Of a DNA stretch of 64,000 bases, positions 26,630-34,827 are shown piece by piece; the first letter of the stretch is position 1, and the number at the start of each line of letters is the position of its first letter. The position numbers were made by a program, and so were the translations under genes. Under the pieces are notes generated by a model. That model worked only from the letters and a program-made list of their open reading frames with translations, searched no databases and was not told where the DNA came from. This stretch comes from Leeia aquatica (GTDB lineage Bacteria > Pseudomonadota > Gammaproteobacteria > Burkholderiales > Leeiaceae): NCBI RefSeq assembly GCF_012641365.1, contig NZ_JABAIM010000001.1, positions 930,001 to 994,000 of the forward strand. Reading direction: 5' to 3'.

Positions 26630-27433
26630 CTACCCCAGTACCCCGATAATCACACTGGACGCCTGAAACAAGGCGGTGACCGCCTGGCCTGGCTGCACGA
26701 TCAGCGCATCCATGCTGGCCTGGGCGATCAAGGTATGGCCACTGGCCAGCGACAGGCTGACTTCGGCGTTGACCGCGCCGGGCCGCACCTGCGCCACCGT
26801 GGCGGGCAGCACATTGCGGGTGGCAAAGCGTGCCTGCCCGGCCTCGCTGACCAGCAGCACCGAGCTGGCCTTGATCAGGGCAAAGGCTGTCATGCCGGGC
26901 TGTAGCGCCAACGCTTCGCTGCTATCGCGGGTAATGGTGGCCACCAGCTGAAAACCATCGGCCACATCCAGCACCACCTCATCATTGACCGCACCGCGCT
27001 GGAGGGTCTGGATGGTACCGGCAAACTGGTTTCGCGCGCTGGTTCGCATGGTCATTCTCCGCAACAGCTGATAATCCTCCGGCAGGCCATCGGCCAACCC
27101 GGCCAGTCGGCCCAGAAAGCGCTGGTGTTCCTGCTCGATGCGGCGGAAGTTGGCCACCAGTTGCTGTCCGCGTGGGGTCAGCCGGGTCCCCCCGCCGCCC
27201 TTGCCCCCCGCCAGCCGTTCAACCAGTGGCGTCTCCGCCAGGCTGTTCATATGGTTGATAGCCTCCCACGCCGCCTTGTAACTGAGCCCAACCGTCTGTG
27301 CCGCCTTGGTGATGGAGCCACAGTCATCCAGCTGCGCCAGCAGCGCCATATGCAGGCTGCTACCCAGCTTCTGCGCGCCACTCTGCAGCCAGATGCTGCC
27401 CTGCACATCCCACTCTCCCGCCTCAGCTTGCAT
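26630..27433 (-). CDS. modE: Molybdate-responsive transcriptional regulator ModE
   Basis: 267 residues from the ATG at 27433, inside the end of modC (11-bp overlap). An N-terminal winged helix (SITKAAQTVGLSYKAAWEAINHMN, then GGKGGGGTRLTPRG) is followed by two molybdate-binding TOBE/Mop repeats (TSARNQFAGTIQTLQRGAVNDEVVLD and AQVRPGAVNAEVSLSL). ModE binds DNA when loaded with molybdate and represses modABC. A ModE-type operator lies upstream of modA at 29559-29582. Unusually, modE is the last gene of the operon it should control, giving autoregulation. Confidence 0.93.
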   Translation of the reverse strand: MQAEAGEWDVQGSIWLQSGAQKLGSSLHMALLAQLDDCGSITKAAQTVGLSYKAAWEAINHMNSLAETPLVERLAGGKGGGGTRLTPRGQQLVANFRRIEQEHQRFLGRLAGLADGLPEDYQLLRRMTMRTSARNQFAGTIQTLQRGAVNDEVVLDVADGFQLVATITRDSSEALALQPGMTAFALIKASSVLLVSEAGQARFATRNVLPATVAQVRPGAVNAEVSLSLASGHTLIAQASMDALIVQPGQAVTALFQASSVIIGVLG

Positions 27434-28112
27434 CACTGCCCTCCGCCACCTGACCTTGCTGCAACACCAGCCGGGCATCGGCAAAGCGTTCCACGTCTTC
27501 CGGGTCGTGGCTGATCAGCACCATCGGCAACTGCAGTTGCTGCTGCCAACGGTCCAGCTCATCACGCATCTTTTGCCGCAACAAGGTATCCAGCGCTGCA
27601 AACGGTTCATCCAGCAGCAGTACGCTGGGGCGTGCCGCCAGCGTGCGTGCCAGCGCCACCCGCTGCCGTTGCCCACCGGAGAGATCTGCCGGACGCTGCC
27701 GTGCCACCTCATCCAATTCAAAAGCCTGCAACCAGTCGTCCACCTCGCGCCCGCCTGCCTCTGGGCTGGGATTGCGCCAGCCCCGGGTCAGCCCAAAGGC
27801 GATGTTCTGCCGCACCGTCAGGTGAGGAAACAGCGCATAGTCCTGAAACAGGAGCCCGGCGCGCCGCTGCTCGGGAGGCAGATTGAGGCCACGCTCGGTA
27901 TCCAGCCAGTCACGACCGGCCAGTCGTATCCGCCCCTGCTGCGGGGTGACCAGACCCGCCAGCAAGCGCAGGGTTTGACTCTTGCCGGAACCAGAGGGGC
28001 CAAACACCACCAGCCGTTGCCGGGCGGTGGTAAACGCAATATCCAGCGCAAAGTGTCGTCCAGCGGATTGCAAGACGTGGCGAAACGCAAAGGTCAGTTG
28101 GGGTGCCGTCAT
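27423..28112 (-). CDS. modC: Molybdate ABC transporter ATP-binding protein
   Basis: 229 residues, shorter than E. coli ModC (352) because the C-terminal Mop domain is absent. Walker A GPSGSGKSQT, Q-loop LLFQDYALFP, signature LSGGQRQRVALARTLA, Walker B LLLDEPFAALD, and switch His in LISHDPED. The start ATG at 28112 overlaps the modB stop by 4 bp (ATGA), so the two are translationally coupled. Regulatory molybdate binding may instead come from ModE encoded next. Confidence 0.92.
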   Translation of the reverse strand: MTAPQLTFAFRHVLQSAGRHFALDIAFTTARQRLVVFGPSGSGKSQTLRLLAGLVTPQQGRIRLAGRDWLDTERGLNLPPEQRRAGLLFQDYALFPHLTVRQNIAFGLTRGWRNPSPEAGGREVDDWLQAFELDEVARQRPADLSGGQRQRVALARTLAARPSVLLLDEPFAALDTLLRQKMRDELDRWQQQLQLPMVLISHDPEDVERFADARLVLQQGQVAEGSDAS

Positions 28113-28780
28113 GTTCGCCGTCCTTGGCCGGGGGCCAGCCAGCCGGCCAGCAGCAGGACCACGATACAGACCACCGAGGTGATCAGTACCAAGGTTTGCG
28201 CCAGCCCGTCTTGCCCGGCCTGCACCGCATCGTGCACCGCCGTGGCCAGGGTCTGGGTGCGGCCAGGAATGCTGCCCGCCAGCATCAAAGTGGCGCCAAA
28301 CTCGCCCATGGCTCGGGCAAAGGCCAGCAGCACACCGGCCAGCAAACCGCGCCAGGCCAGCGGCAGGGTTACCCGCCAGAACACCGCCCAAGGCGACAAG
28401 CCCAGTACCCGCGCCGCCTGCTCCAGCTGTACGTCCACGGCTTCAAACGCGGCACGGGCCGGCTTGAGTACCAGCGGAAAAGCCACCACTGCCGCCGCCA
28501 CCGCGGCCCCCTGCCAGCTGAAGACCAAGCGGATGCCAAGGCTGTGTTCCAGCCACTGGCCGAATACACTCTGCCGCCCCAGCAGCACCAGCAGGTAGTA
28601 GCCCAGCACGGTGGGGGGCAGCACCATCGGCAAGGTCAGCAGGCTATCCAGCAGTTCGCGCCCCGGGAAGCGGCAGCGCGCCAGCAGGAAACCGGCCAGC
28701 CCGCCGCTCAGCAAGGCCAGCAGCGTGGCCCAACTGGCCACCTTCAGCGACAGCAGTAGCGGTGTCCAGGCCTCGCTCAT
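28109..28780 (-). CDS. modB: Molybdate ABC transporter permease
   Basis: 223 residues with about five to six transmembrane helices. The coupling (EAA) loop is AARVLGLSPWAVFWRVTLPLAWRGLLAG, followed by FARAMGEFGATLMLAG, the typical ModB sequence. Forms the channel with ModC for molybdate import. Starts 6 bp after the modA stop and overlaps modC by 4 bp. Confidence 0.93.
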   Translation of the reverse strand: MSEAWTPLLLSLKVASWATLLALLSGGLAGFLLARCRFPGRELLDSLLTLPMVLPPTVLGYYLLVLLGRQSVFGQWLEHSLGIRLVFSWQGAAVAAAVVAFPLVLKPARAAFEAVDVQLEQAARVLGLSPWAVFWRVTLPLAWRGLLAGVLLAFARAMGEFGATLMLAGSIPGRTQTLATAVHDAVQAGQDGLAQTLVLITSVVCIVVLLLAGWLAPGQGRRT

Positions 28781-28786
28781 GGTCGC

Positions 28787-29527
28787 TCAGGGCTGCTGGA
28801 AACCGTGACGGCGCAGAATGGCCTGCCCCTCGGCGGACAGGACAAAGCGGACAAAGCGCTGTGCCTCTGCCGGATGGGTACTGGCGGCCAGTGCCGCCAG
28901 CGGGTAACGCACCGGCTTCGCCAGCGGCACGGTAAACGCCACCTTCACCTTGTCCTTGAATTGCAGCGCGTCGGTCTGGTAGACAAACCCGGCATCCACC
29001 TCGCCGCGCGCCACATAATCCAGCGCCTGTCGTACATTCTGCGCCGGGATCAGCCGTGGCTGCAGTATGGACCACAAATTGGCCTGCTGCAGTGCCTGCT
29101 GGGCATAGCGCCCGGCGGGTACGCTGTCCGGATTGCCCAGCGCCAGTTTCTGAATGGTGGCCCCGTTCAGGTCTGTCAGCTGCTTCGGCATGACCTTGGC
29201 CGCAGGCGGCACCACCAGCACCAGTAAATTGCCGGCAAAATCCTTGGCTGCACCCGCCTTGACCAGCCCCTGGCTGATGGCCAGCTGCATGGTCTGCTCA
29301 TCCGCCGAGGCAAATACGTCTACCGGCGCGCCCTTGGCCATCTGCTGCAGCAAGGCACCTGACGCCGCAAAGTTGAGCAACACCTTGTCACCAGGGGTGC
29401 GTGCCTCGTAGGCGGTGGCGACTTCCTTGAATGCCTCACTAAGGCTGGATGCGGCCGACACCGTCAGCTCCCCGGCTTGGGCCAGCGGGCATAACAAGGC
29501 CAGTACCCATACTGATTTCCGCAACAT
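28787..29527 (-). CDS. modA: Molybdate-binding periplasmic protein
   Basis: 246 residues from the ATG at 29527. Signal peptide MLRKSVWVLALLCPLAQA|GE. Mature motifs: LTVSAASSLSEAFKEVATAYE, LLNFAASGALLQQMAKGAPVDVFASAD, NPDSVPAGRYAQQAL and VARGEVDAGFVYQTDA, all characteristic of ModA. Binds molybdate/tungstate and delivers it to ModBC. First gene of modABC-modE. The ModE operator is 32 bp upstream. Confidence 0.94.
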   Translation of the reverse strand: MLRKSVWVLALLCPLAQAGELTVSAASSLSEAFKEVATAYEARTPGDKVLLNFAASGALLQQMAKGAPVDVFASADEQTMQLAISQGLVKAGAAKDFAGNLLVLVVPPAAKVMPKQLTDLNGATIQKLALGNPDSVPAGRYAQQALQQANLWSILQPRLIPAQNVRQALDYVARGEVDAGFVYQTDALQFKDKVKVAFTVPLAKPVRYPLAALAASTHPAEAQRFVRFVLSAEGQAILRRHGFQQP

Positions 29528-29558
29528 CCTTCGGCTCCCTGCCAACTGATTGATTAAC

Positions 29559-29582
29559 CGCAATATACCACACTACATAACG
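29559..29582. promoter_or_regulatory. ModE operator upstream of modA
   Basis: A 24-bp site: CG-CA-ATAT, six bases, then CTACATAACG. Apart from two bases at the left arm and the spacer, it equals the E. coli modA operator as known (CG-TT-ATAT, N6, CTACATAACG), with identical spacing. Molybdate-bound ModE would block the modABC-E promoter here. Confidence 0.85.
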
Positions 29583-29641
29583 AATCCAACAATTAATAAG
29601 GACTCCTTTACAAATGAATTGACGGCGGCTAAGATGCCAGC

Positions 29642-30250
29642 ATGAAACCTGAACAGCCTTGGCAGGATACGCCCCCGCTCAGCGCACGCACCCTCAGTGC
29701 GCTGTCCCGCATTGCCAGCGTGCTACGGGCAGGTGAGTGGCAATTTGCCAGCCGCGCCGGGCTGAACCCGACCCAGCTGGACATCCTGCAACTGCTCTCG
29801 CCTCGCCCGGAGGGCATGCGGCTGAACTGGCTGGCGGAGCAACTGGGCGTAACCGCAGCCAGCGCCAGTGATTCGGCCTCCTCGCTGGTCAGCAAAGGCT
29901 GGCTGGAAAAAACCCGTGCGGTGGATGATGGCCGCGCCATTGCGCTGCGGTTGACCCCGGCAGGCCACGATCTGGCCGGGCATATTCCGGAAGCCAGCCA
30001 GTTTGCCGAAGCCGCACTGAGCCGATTGCCGCCGGGCCAGCAGGAAGCCCTGTATGACAGCCTGCTGGCGCTGATTCGCCAGCTGCAGCAGGCCGAGCGC
30101 TTTCCTGAATTGCGCGCCTGCATCGCTTGCCGTCATTTTCAGGCGCAACGGCACGCCGATCCGGTCGCCCCCCACCACTGTGCCCTGGTGGATGCCCCTT
30201 TGCCCGCCGCGCTGCTACGGCTGGATTGCCCCGAGTTCGAATCACGTTGA
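29642..30250 (+). CDS. MarR-family regulator with Cys-rich C-terminus
   Basis: 202 residues, longer than a standard MarR (about 140-150). Winged helix at about 42-105 (LNWLAEQLGVTAASASDSASSLVSKGWLEKT, DDGRAIALRLTPAG). The extra C-terminal tail has CIACRHF, then PHHCALVDAPL and RLDCPE, four cysteines in a pattern seen in a MarR branch that may carry an iron-sulfur cluster or bind metal. It likely controls the two genes just downstream. The gap to modA (114 bp) also holds its promoter. No clear ribosome site precedes the ATG. Confidence 0.8.
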   Translation: MKPEQPWQDTPPLSARTLSALSRIASVLRAGEWQFASRAGLNPTQLDILQLLSPRPEGMRLNWLAEQLGVTAASASDSASSLVSKGWLEKTRAVDDGRAIALRLTPAGHDLAGHIPEASQFAEAALSRLPPGQQEALYDSLLALIRQLQQAERFPELRACIACRHFQAQRHADPVAPHHCALVDAPLPAALLRLDCPEFESR

Positions 30251-30326
30251 TGGAGGTTTTCCCTGAAGTGCGCTGTGTTTTTGTTGTATTAATTTATTTA
30301 GGATTCCTAATATTAAGGAGAAAAAC

Positions 30327-31061
30327 ATGAAAGCCAAATTGATGCTATCCACCTTGACCGCTGCCCTGTTCAGCCTGGCTAGCCAGGCGCACGATGGCGG
30401 CATCCATACCGCCCCTCAAAGCTCGGTAGCGCCTGCATTCGACATCGTCCACACCCGCATCCGCAGTGAAGGCAATCAGCTGGTGTTCCACATGATGACC
30501 CAGGGCAGCCCCGGCAGCCAGACACCCAGTGCCACCGGCAAGCTGGCAGGCAGCACCGTCTTCTCCTATGTTTGGCCCACCAGCCTTGACCCCGCAACCG
30601 TGGGTTTTGCCACCCAGAGCGGGGTGCTGGCTTTTGCCGTCACCCATCATCCGGACTTCGACGACACCCCGCTGTTTGATGAAAACGCCGATGGCGACCC
30701 CGCCAACGACGGCGCACGCTGGCATTCACACTGGGTGGTACTGGCGCCGGATGCCGCTTGCGGCAAGGATACGCTGAAGGTGGTCGACATTCCCGAGGGT
30801 AGCCGCCCCCCGCTGCCGAAAACCTGGCCCGGCCTGCCGCTGCTGATCGACAGCCCCGGCTGGAGCCCGCAGTTCAAGGGCGATACCGTCGAGGTACGCG
30901 TGCCCTTTGAGAACATCGGCGCGGTCAAGCAAGCCAGCTACGATGGCGTAACGGCTGCCTTGCGGGTGAACGAGAGCATTCACGCGCCGCTGCTGTGTGT
31001 GAGCAATGTGTTCAAAGTGGCCTCGGGCAACCTCAGCCTGCCCGGCAAGGTCGATCAATAA
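30327..31061 (+). CDS. Periplasmic protein of a MarR/TlpA operon, unrecognised
   Basis: 244 residues with signal peptide MKAKLMLSTLTAALFSLASQA|HD. The mature part opens HDGGIHTAPQ and contains LVFHMMTQGSPGSQTPS, SYVWPTSLDPATVGF, FDENADGDPANDGARWHSHWVVLAPDAACG and a C-terminal CVSNVFKVA. The Asp/Asn-rich DENADGDPANDG looks like a calcium-binding loop, and His residues cluster near W(H)SHW. AAGGAG precedes the ATG. Fits a secreted metal- or redox-linked role, but the family is not recognised. Confidence 0.7.
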   Translation: MKAKLMLSTLTAALFSLASQAHDGGIHTAPQSSVAPAFDIVHTRIRSEGNQLVFHMMTQGSPGSQTPSATGKLAGSTVFSYVWPTSLDPATVGFATQSGVLAFAVTHHPDFDDTPLFDENADGDPANDGARWHSHWVVLAPDAACGKDTLKVVDIPEGSRPPLPKTWPGLPLLIDSPGWSPQFKGDTVEVRVPFENIGAVKQASYDGVTAALRVNESIHAPLLCVSNVFKVASGNLSLPGKVDQ

Positions 31062-31103
31062 ACATCCCGGCCCGCTGCGGCGGGCCACCACCGGAGACTC
31101 GCC

Positions 31104-31652
31104 ATGCCCTCCTTCCACCCGATGCTACCCCCTCTGCAGGTACAGCAATGGTTCAACACCACCCCGCTCACCCTGGCCGACTTGCATGGCCGTGTGATTT
31201 TGCTGCATGTCTTCCAGATGCTGTGCCCGGCCTGTGTCAGCCACGGCATTCCACAGGCCAAACAGGTGCGGCGGTTGTTCCCGGCGGATCAAGTCGCGGT
31301 GATCGGCCTGCACAGCGTGTTTGAACACCACGCCGCCATGCAGCCCGACGCGCTGTCTGCCTTCCTGCACGAATACCGGATCGACTGGCCCGTCGCCGTG
31401 GACCAGCCCAACCCGCACGGCCCGATCCCGCTCAGCATGCAGGCCCTGCACCTGCAAGGCACCCCCTCCACCCTGCTGATCGACCGCCAGGGCCGTCTGC
31501 GCCTGCACCACTTCGGCCATCTGGACGACCTGCAACTGGGCGCGCAGCTGGGGTATTTGCTGCAGGAAGCCAACGTGCAGCAAACCGCCGACGCAACGGA
31601 TGCACACGGTCATACACAAGGATGTACGCCCACCGGATGTAAGGCACCATGA
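31104..31652 (+). CDS. Thioredoxin-like (TlpA/AhpC-TSA type) protein with His/Cys-rich tail
   Basis: 182 residues. The redox motif is CPAC in LLHVFQMLCPACVSHG (about 36-45). Then come VIGLHSVFEHH, a cis-Pro loop in LHLQGTPSTLLIDRQG, and a C-terminal tail AHGHTQGCTPTGC with two further Cys and two His. No signal peptide is evident, so it is probably cytoplasmic. It lies 42 bp after the periplasmic protein gene and shares its operon and terminator. The tail could bind a metal or act as a second dithiol. Confidence 0.78.
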   Translation: MPSFHPMLPPLQVQQWFNTTPLTLADLHGRVILLHVFQMLCPACVSHGIPQAKQVRRLFPADQVAVIGLHSVFEHHAAMQPDALSAFLHEYRIDWPVAVDQPNPHGPIPLSMQALHLQGTPSTLLIDRQGRLRLHHFGHLDDLQLGAQLGYLLQEANVQQTADATDAHGHTQGCTPTGCKAP

Positions 31653-31681
31653 AAAAGGCCGCCTCGGTCAAGCGGCCTTTT
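31653..31681. terminator. Bidirectional rho-independent terminator
   Basis: Stem GGCCGC / GCGGCC extended by AAAA / TTTT, loop of nine bases. It sits just after the TlpA-like stop (31652) and 20 bp before the ppk2 stop (31701), serving both convergent units. Confidence 0.85.
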
Positions 31682-31700
31682 CAGCAGACGGTACAGCCCC

Positions 31701-32831
31701 CTACAAAATCGCCCCTGGCTTTTCACCACGCTCGTACACCACGTGGGCGCGGCCGACGATGAGGGGATCGAGTTTGCCGACTGCCTCTACCGTCTTGGTG
31801 TTGTACGGCAGTTTGTGCAACACATAGCGCATGGCGTTCAGGCGTGCGCGCTTCTTGCAGTCGCTCTTGATCACCGTCCAGGGGGAATCTGCGGTATCGG
31901 TCTCGAAGAACATGGCTTCCTTGGCGCGGGTGTAGTCGTCCCACTTGTCCAGCGAGGCGAGGTCGATCGGGCTCAGCTTCCACTGCTTCAGTGGGTGAAC
32001 CTCGCGCTCCTTGAAGCGGCGGCGCTGTTCGGCGCGGCTGACGCTGAACCAGAATTTGATCAGGTAGACCCCGCTGCGGGCCAGATGGCGCTCGAACTCC
32101 GGCACTTGCCGCATGAATTCGTTGTACTCCGCCGGGGAGCAAAAGCCCATCACCCGCTCCACACCCGCCCGGTTATACCAGCTGCGGTCAAACATCACGA
32201 TTTCGCCCCGCGTGGGCAGATGCTGGATGTAGCGCTGGAAATACCATTGCCCCTGTTCGGCATCGCTGGGCTTTTCCAGCGCCACCACCCGCGCACCACG
32301 CGGGTTAAGGTGTTCCATGAAGCGCTTGATGGTACCGCCCTTGCCAGCGGCGTCGCGCCCTTCAAACAGGATCACCACCCGTTGCCCGGTTTCTTTCACC
32401 CAGGCCTGCAGCTTGAGCAGCTCCACCTGCAGGCGGAATTTTTCCTTCTCATAGCTACTGCGGCGCAGCAGGTTACGGTAGGGGTAGCCGCCATCGCGCC
32501 AGTCCTCCGCCAGCTCCAGATCCGGATTGCGACCGGATTTCTTGTCGCGGCCTTGGTCGTCCCCCATCAGCAGGCGGCGCAGTACGCGCCGGTCGTCCTC
32601 AGCAGCACCTTCCACCAGTGCACGCAGCGCCTGTGCCCGCTCATGCACAGGCGTCTGCTCATCTTCCAGCAGGTCTGCGGCCACCTCCAGCAAGGATTGC
32701 CGGGCTGCCGCAGCGGCATTGCCCGCCACCCAGTTCTCCAGCTGCTCTGGCTGTGCCACCGGGGCGGTATCTCCGCCGGATACCGGCCGATTGCGACCCG
32801 CACGGCTACTGCGTTTGACTTTGCTGTCCAT
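31701..32831 (-). CDS. ppk2: Polyphosphate kinase 2 (PPK2)
   Basis: 376 residues from the ATG at 32831. PPK2 enzymes move phosphate between polyphosphate and (deoxy)nucleotides. Walker A is at FEGRDAAGKGGTIKRF (about 150-165) and the lid/Walker B region at VMFDRSWYNRAGVERVMGF (about 208-226), followed by the conserved KFWFSVSRAEQRRRF and SPIDLASLDKWDDYTRAKE. The N-terminal ~90 residues are a variable extension. Class I is likely from the single domain and length, but NDP/NMP preference is not visible. Monocistronic; the terminator is shared with the TlpA operon. Confidence 0.93.
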   Translation of the reverse strand: MDSKVKRSSRAGRNRPVSGGDTAPVAQPEQLENWVAGNAAAAARQSLLEVAADLLEDEQTPVHERAQALRALVEGAAEDDRRVLRRLLMGDDQGRDKKSGRNPDLELAEDWRDGGYPYRNLLRRSSYEKEKFRLQVELLKLQAWVKETGQRVVILFEGRDAAGKGGTIKRFMEHLNPRGARVVALEKPSDAEQGQWYFQRYIQHLPTRGEIVMFDRSWYNRAGVERVMGFCSPAEYNEFMRQVPEFERHLARSGVYLIKFWFSVSRAEQRRRFKEREVHPLKQWKLSPIDLASLDKWDDYTRAKEAMFFETDTADSPWTVIKSDCKKRARLNAMRYVLHKLPYNTKTVEAVGKLDPLIVGRAHVVYERGEKPGAIL

Positions 32832-32961
32832 CACGATCCCCCCTGCCACAATGTCATGACAATCTCAAGACAGCATAGCCGGAATCGCGCGGGAGGCATC
32901 GGGGTTAGATCAAATAATTGTGCATGCGGCAGGCTTGTCAGCTGGCTTGCCCTGCTGCAAC

Positions 32962-33408
32962 ATGTCCGGCATGCCACGCACCAAGCCTCTCTCCACGGTA
33001 CCTGCCAACTGGTGTGAGGCCAGCCAGCGCTTGGTCTCCGCCGCCGGGACCCGGCACTATACCGACCGACCGTACACATGCTGGCGCTGCAAAGTGGCCT
33101 GTGTGTTTACCGCAGCAGATCAGCGCTATACCTATGAAGTCAAAAAAGCCAGCATTGACCAGGACCGCCTGCTCTGCCGCCCTTGCTGGCAGCGTCGCAA
33201 TGCCATTCTTCTGGCGCTGGGTGAGTGTCAGGCCAGGTGGAACGCCCAGCGTACCTCACTGCGGCAAGACCCTGCCTTTCTGAGCACCTGGCTGGCTCTG
33301 CTGGATGAGAAAGACCAGTACATCCCCTATCGGCGCGATACCGCCAAAAAAAGCATGCTGTGCAAGCTGCTCAACCCGCCCCTCCATGCACCTCCCCCAC
33401 CTGACTAA
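32962..33408 (+). CDS. Zinc-ribbon protein (probable zinc-ribbon domain family)
   Basis: 148 residues from the ATG at 32962 (other starts possible: 32920, 32971). The core is YTCWRCKVACVFTAADQRYTYEV followed by RLLCRPCWQRR; CWRC and CRPC give a four-Cys ribbon as in the PF13451-type 'probable zinc-ribbon domain'. The YEVKKA segment and downstream helix are typical of that family. It has no membrane part, so it is probably a cytosolic nucleic-acid- or protein-binding factor. Function not known. Confidence 0.65.
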   Translation: MSGMPRTKPLSTVPANWCEASQRLVSAAGTRHYTDRPYTCWRCKVACVFTAADQRYTYEVKKASIDQDRLLCRPCWQRRNAILLALGECQARWNAQRTSLRQDPAFLSTWLALLDEKDQYIPYRRDTAKKSMLCKLLNPPLHAPPPPD

Positions 33409-33798
33409 GCCCCCCGCAGCTCAGGCGCGGTGCCATCGCGGGCTACAGCAGTCATGGTTAATGGTGGGGACCTGGAAGGATGGATTGGTATGCCTGCCAT
33501 CCAGAGCAAAGTGTTGCCACACTGCGTAATCCCACTCTACCGGCTGCTGAACATTCGGCATACCCTGCATTGCCCGGCGGGGTAGCCGTGTATCTGGAAG
33601 CCTCACCGCATGAGGCGCATCACCGCGAGTGGTAATGAATATTGCTTCTATATTGAGAATGATAACCGTTATTGAAAATATCAAATTGCCTGTGCTACAT
33701 TCCCCCAATCGCTGGTGCAGCCAATCGGCCCAGTCCACAGCTTGCCGCCAGCGGTCACAACCAACAGACAAAGTCCGATCCTTGACAGGAGTTTATCC
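33409..33798. other. 390-bp gene-poor gap with an orphan Fur box
   Basis: No supported gene. A 116-codon frame on the minus strand (33421-33771) spans the Fur box and part of the region, but it has no ribosome site and no recognised domain. The stretch is AT-rich around 33635-33700. The downstream gene (33799) is the nearest one the box could control; otherwise a Fur-controlled gene may have been lost here. Confidence 0.5.
33655..33673. promoter_or_regulatory. Fur box
   Basis: The 19 bases GAGAATGATAACCGTTATT match about 15 of 19 of the Fur consensus (GATAATGATAATCATTATC). The surrounding ATTG/TTATTGAAAATATC is AT-rich, as expected for a promoter. It is 126 bp upstream of the glyoxalase-fold gene. 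Confidence 0.65.
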
Positions 33799-34164
33799 AT
33801 GGCAGACATGATCGCCAGCCGCATTGTATTGGCCGTGCAGGACCTTGAGCGCTCGGTGACGTTCTATCGCGACCGCTTGGGATTTGTGGAGGACTTTGCA
33901 ACCGGAGGCTGGAGCTTCCTCTCACGCGGCAGCTGCCGCCTGATGATCGGCCATTGCCCGGACACCCCGCCCGCCAGCACCCTGGGCGACCACAACTACA
34001 TCGCCTACGTGCAGGTGACGGATATTGACGACCTGCACCAGGAATTCAGCCAGCGCGGCCTGACCCCGCTACACATACCGGAAACCAAACCGTGGGGCAT
34101 CCGTGAAATGATGGTGGTCACCCCTGACGGGCATCGGATGATGTTTGGGGAGGAGATGGCGTAA
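33799..34164 (+). CDS. Glyoxalase/bleomycin-resistance (VOC) superfamily protein
   Basis: 121 residues from the ATG at 33799 (CAGGAG 7 nt upstream). Two beta-alpha-beta units of the VOC fold: RIVLAVQDLERSVTFYRDRLGF, then YIAYVQVTDIDDLHQEFSQRG and GIREMMVVTPDGHRMMFGEE. Metal ligands are expected from the His/Glu positions (E in MFGEE near the end). Substrate unknown. A Fur box lies upstream, so iron control is possible. Confidence 0.8.
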   Translation: MADMIASRIVLAVQDLERSVTFYRDRLGFVEDFATGGWSFLSRGSCRLMIGHCPDTPPASTLGDHNYIAYVQVTDIDDLHQEFSQRGLTPLHIPETKPWGIREMMVVTPDGHRMMFGEEMA

Positions 34165-34309
34165 GCTGACGGTGGAGATACACTCCCCTGATGACCCTCG
34201 CACCCGCACGGCCAAGCGTAGCACTTGCGGCGCTTTCCGCACTCCGCGAAGTGATCAGGCGCACTGACCACCTCACATCCACTGTGTCTGAGCCCCGCTG
34301 AGCTGAAGG

Positions 34310-34735
34310 TTAGAACTTGCTCGGGAATTGGCCAGCTTCAAACAGGGGCAGCATCTCTTTTAACTCCAGAACCCGTTCTTCAGTACAAAACTTGGGGTTG
34401 TGCTTGCTGTGCAGGTAGGCAAAATCAATGCCTATCATTTTATGAATAACCTCCCCTTGAGGGTAACGGGTATCCAGTGCAGCAAGAACCTTGCGTTCAT
34501 CAAATGCAATACCGCATGTTTTGGCAGCCCCGATACGTGACCAGGCATACTGCAAGTTCGGGTCCCACCCCATGGCGTCGACGCCCGTGAATCCTTTATC
34601 GTAGTGGTACTCATAGACATTGTCGGGGATATTGTACGCCGTCATCCCACCCACGCCTTTATACCCGCCATAATCCGCGGCCCACACGGCAGGGACGGCA
34701 AGGCCCAGTGACATCGCAATGACAAAGATTTTCAT
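34310..34735 (-). CDS. Secreted protein, unrecognised
   Basis: 141 residues from the ATG at 34735. Signal peptide MKIFVIAMSLGLAVPAVWA|AD. The mature part has YGGYKGVGGMTAYNIP, YEYHYDKGFTGVDAMGWDPN, KTCGIAFDERKVLAALDTRYPQ and a C-terminal FCTEERVLELKEMLP, with two cysteines likely to pair. Locally less GC-rich than the neighbours. Function unknown. It lies 92 bp downstream of the trpE stop on the same strand. Confidence 0.65.
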   Translation of the reverse strand: MKIFVIAMSLGLAVPAVWAADYGGYKGVGGMTAYNIPDNVYEYHYDKGFTGVDAMGWDPNLQYAWSRIGAAKTCGIAFDERKVLAALDTRYPQGEVIHKMIGIDFAYLHSKHNPKFCTEERVLELKEMLPLFEAGQFPSKF

Positions 34736-34827
34736 ATCGATATTGTTCGCAATATATTTAAATGGTCGACCCAAAGCGGCGGATGAACTCATCCGTGTGG
34801 AATGCTGAGCCACACGGTGAGTCCCCG

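Noticed and set aside
33421-33771. A 116-codon minus-strand frame across the Fur-box region.
   Set aside because: No ribosome site, no domain, and the Fur box and AT-rich promoter lie inside it.
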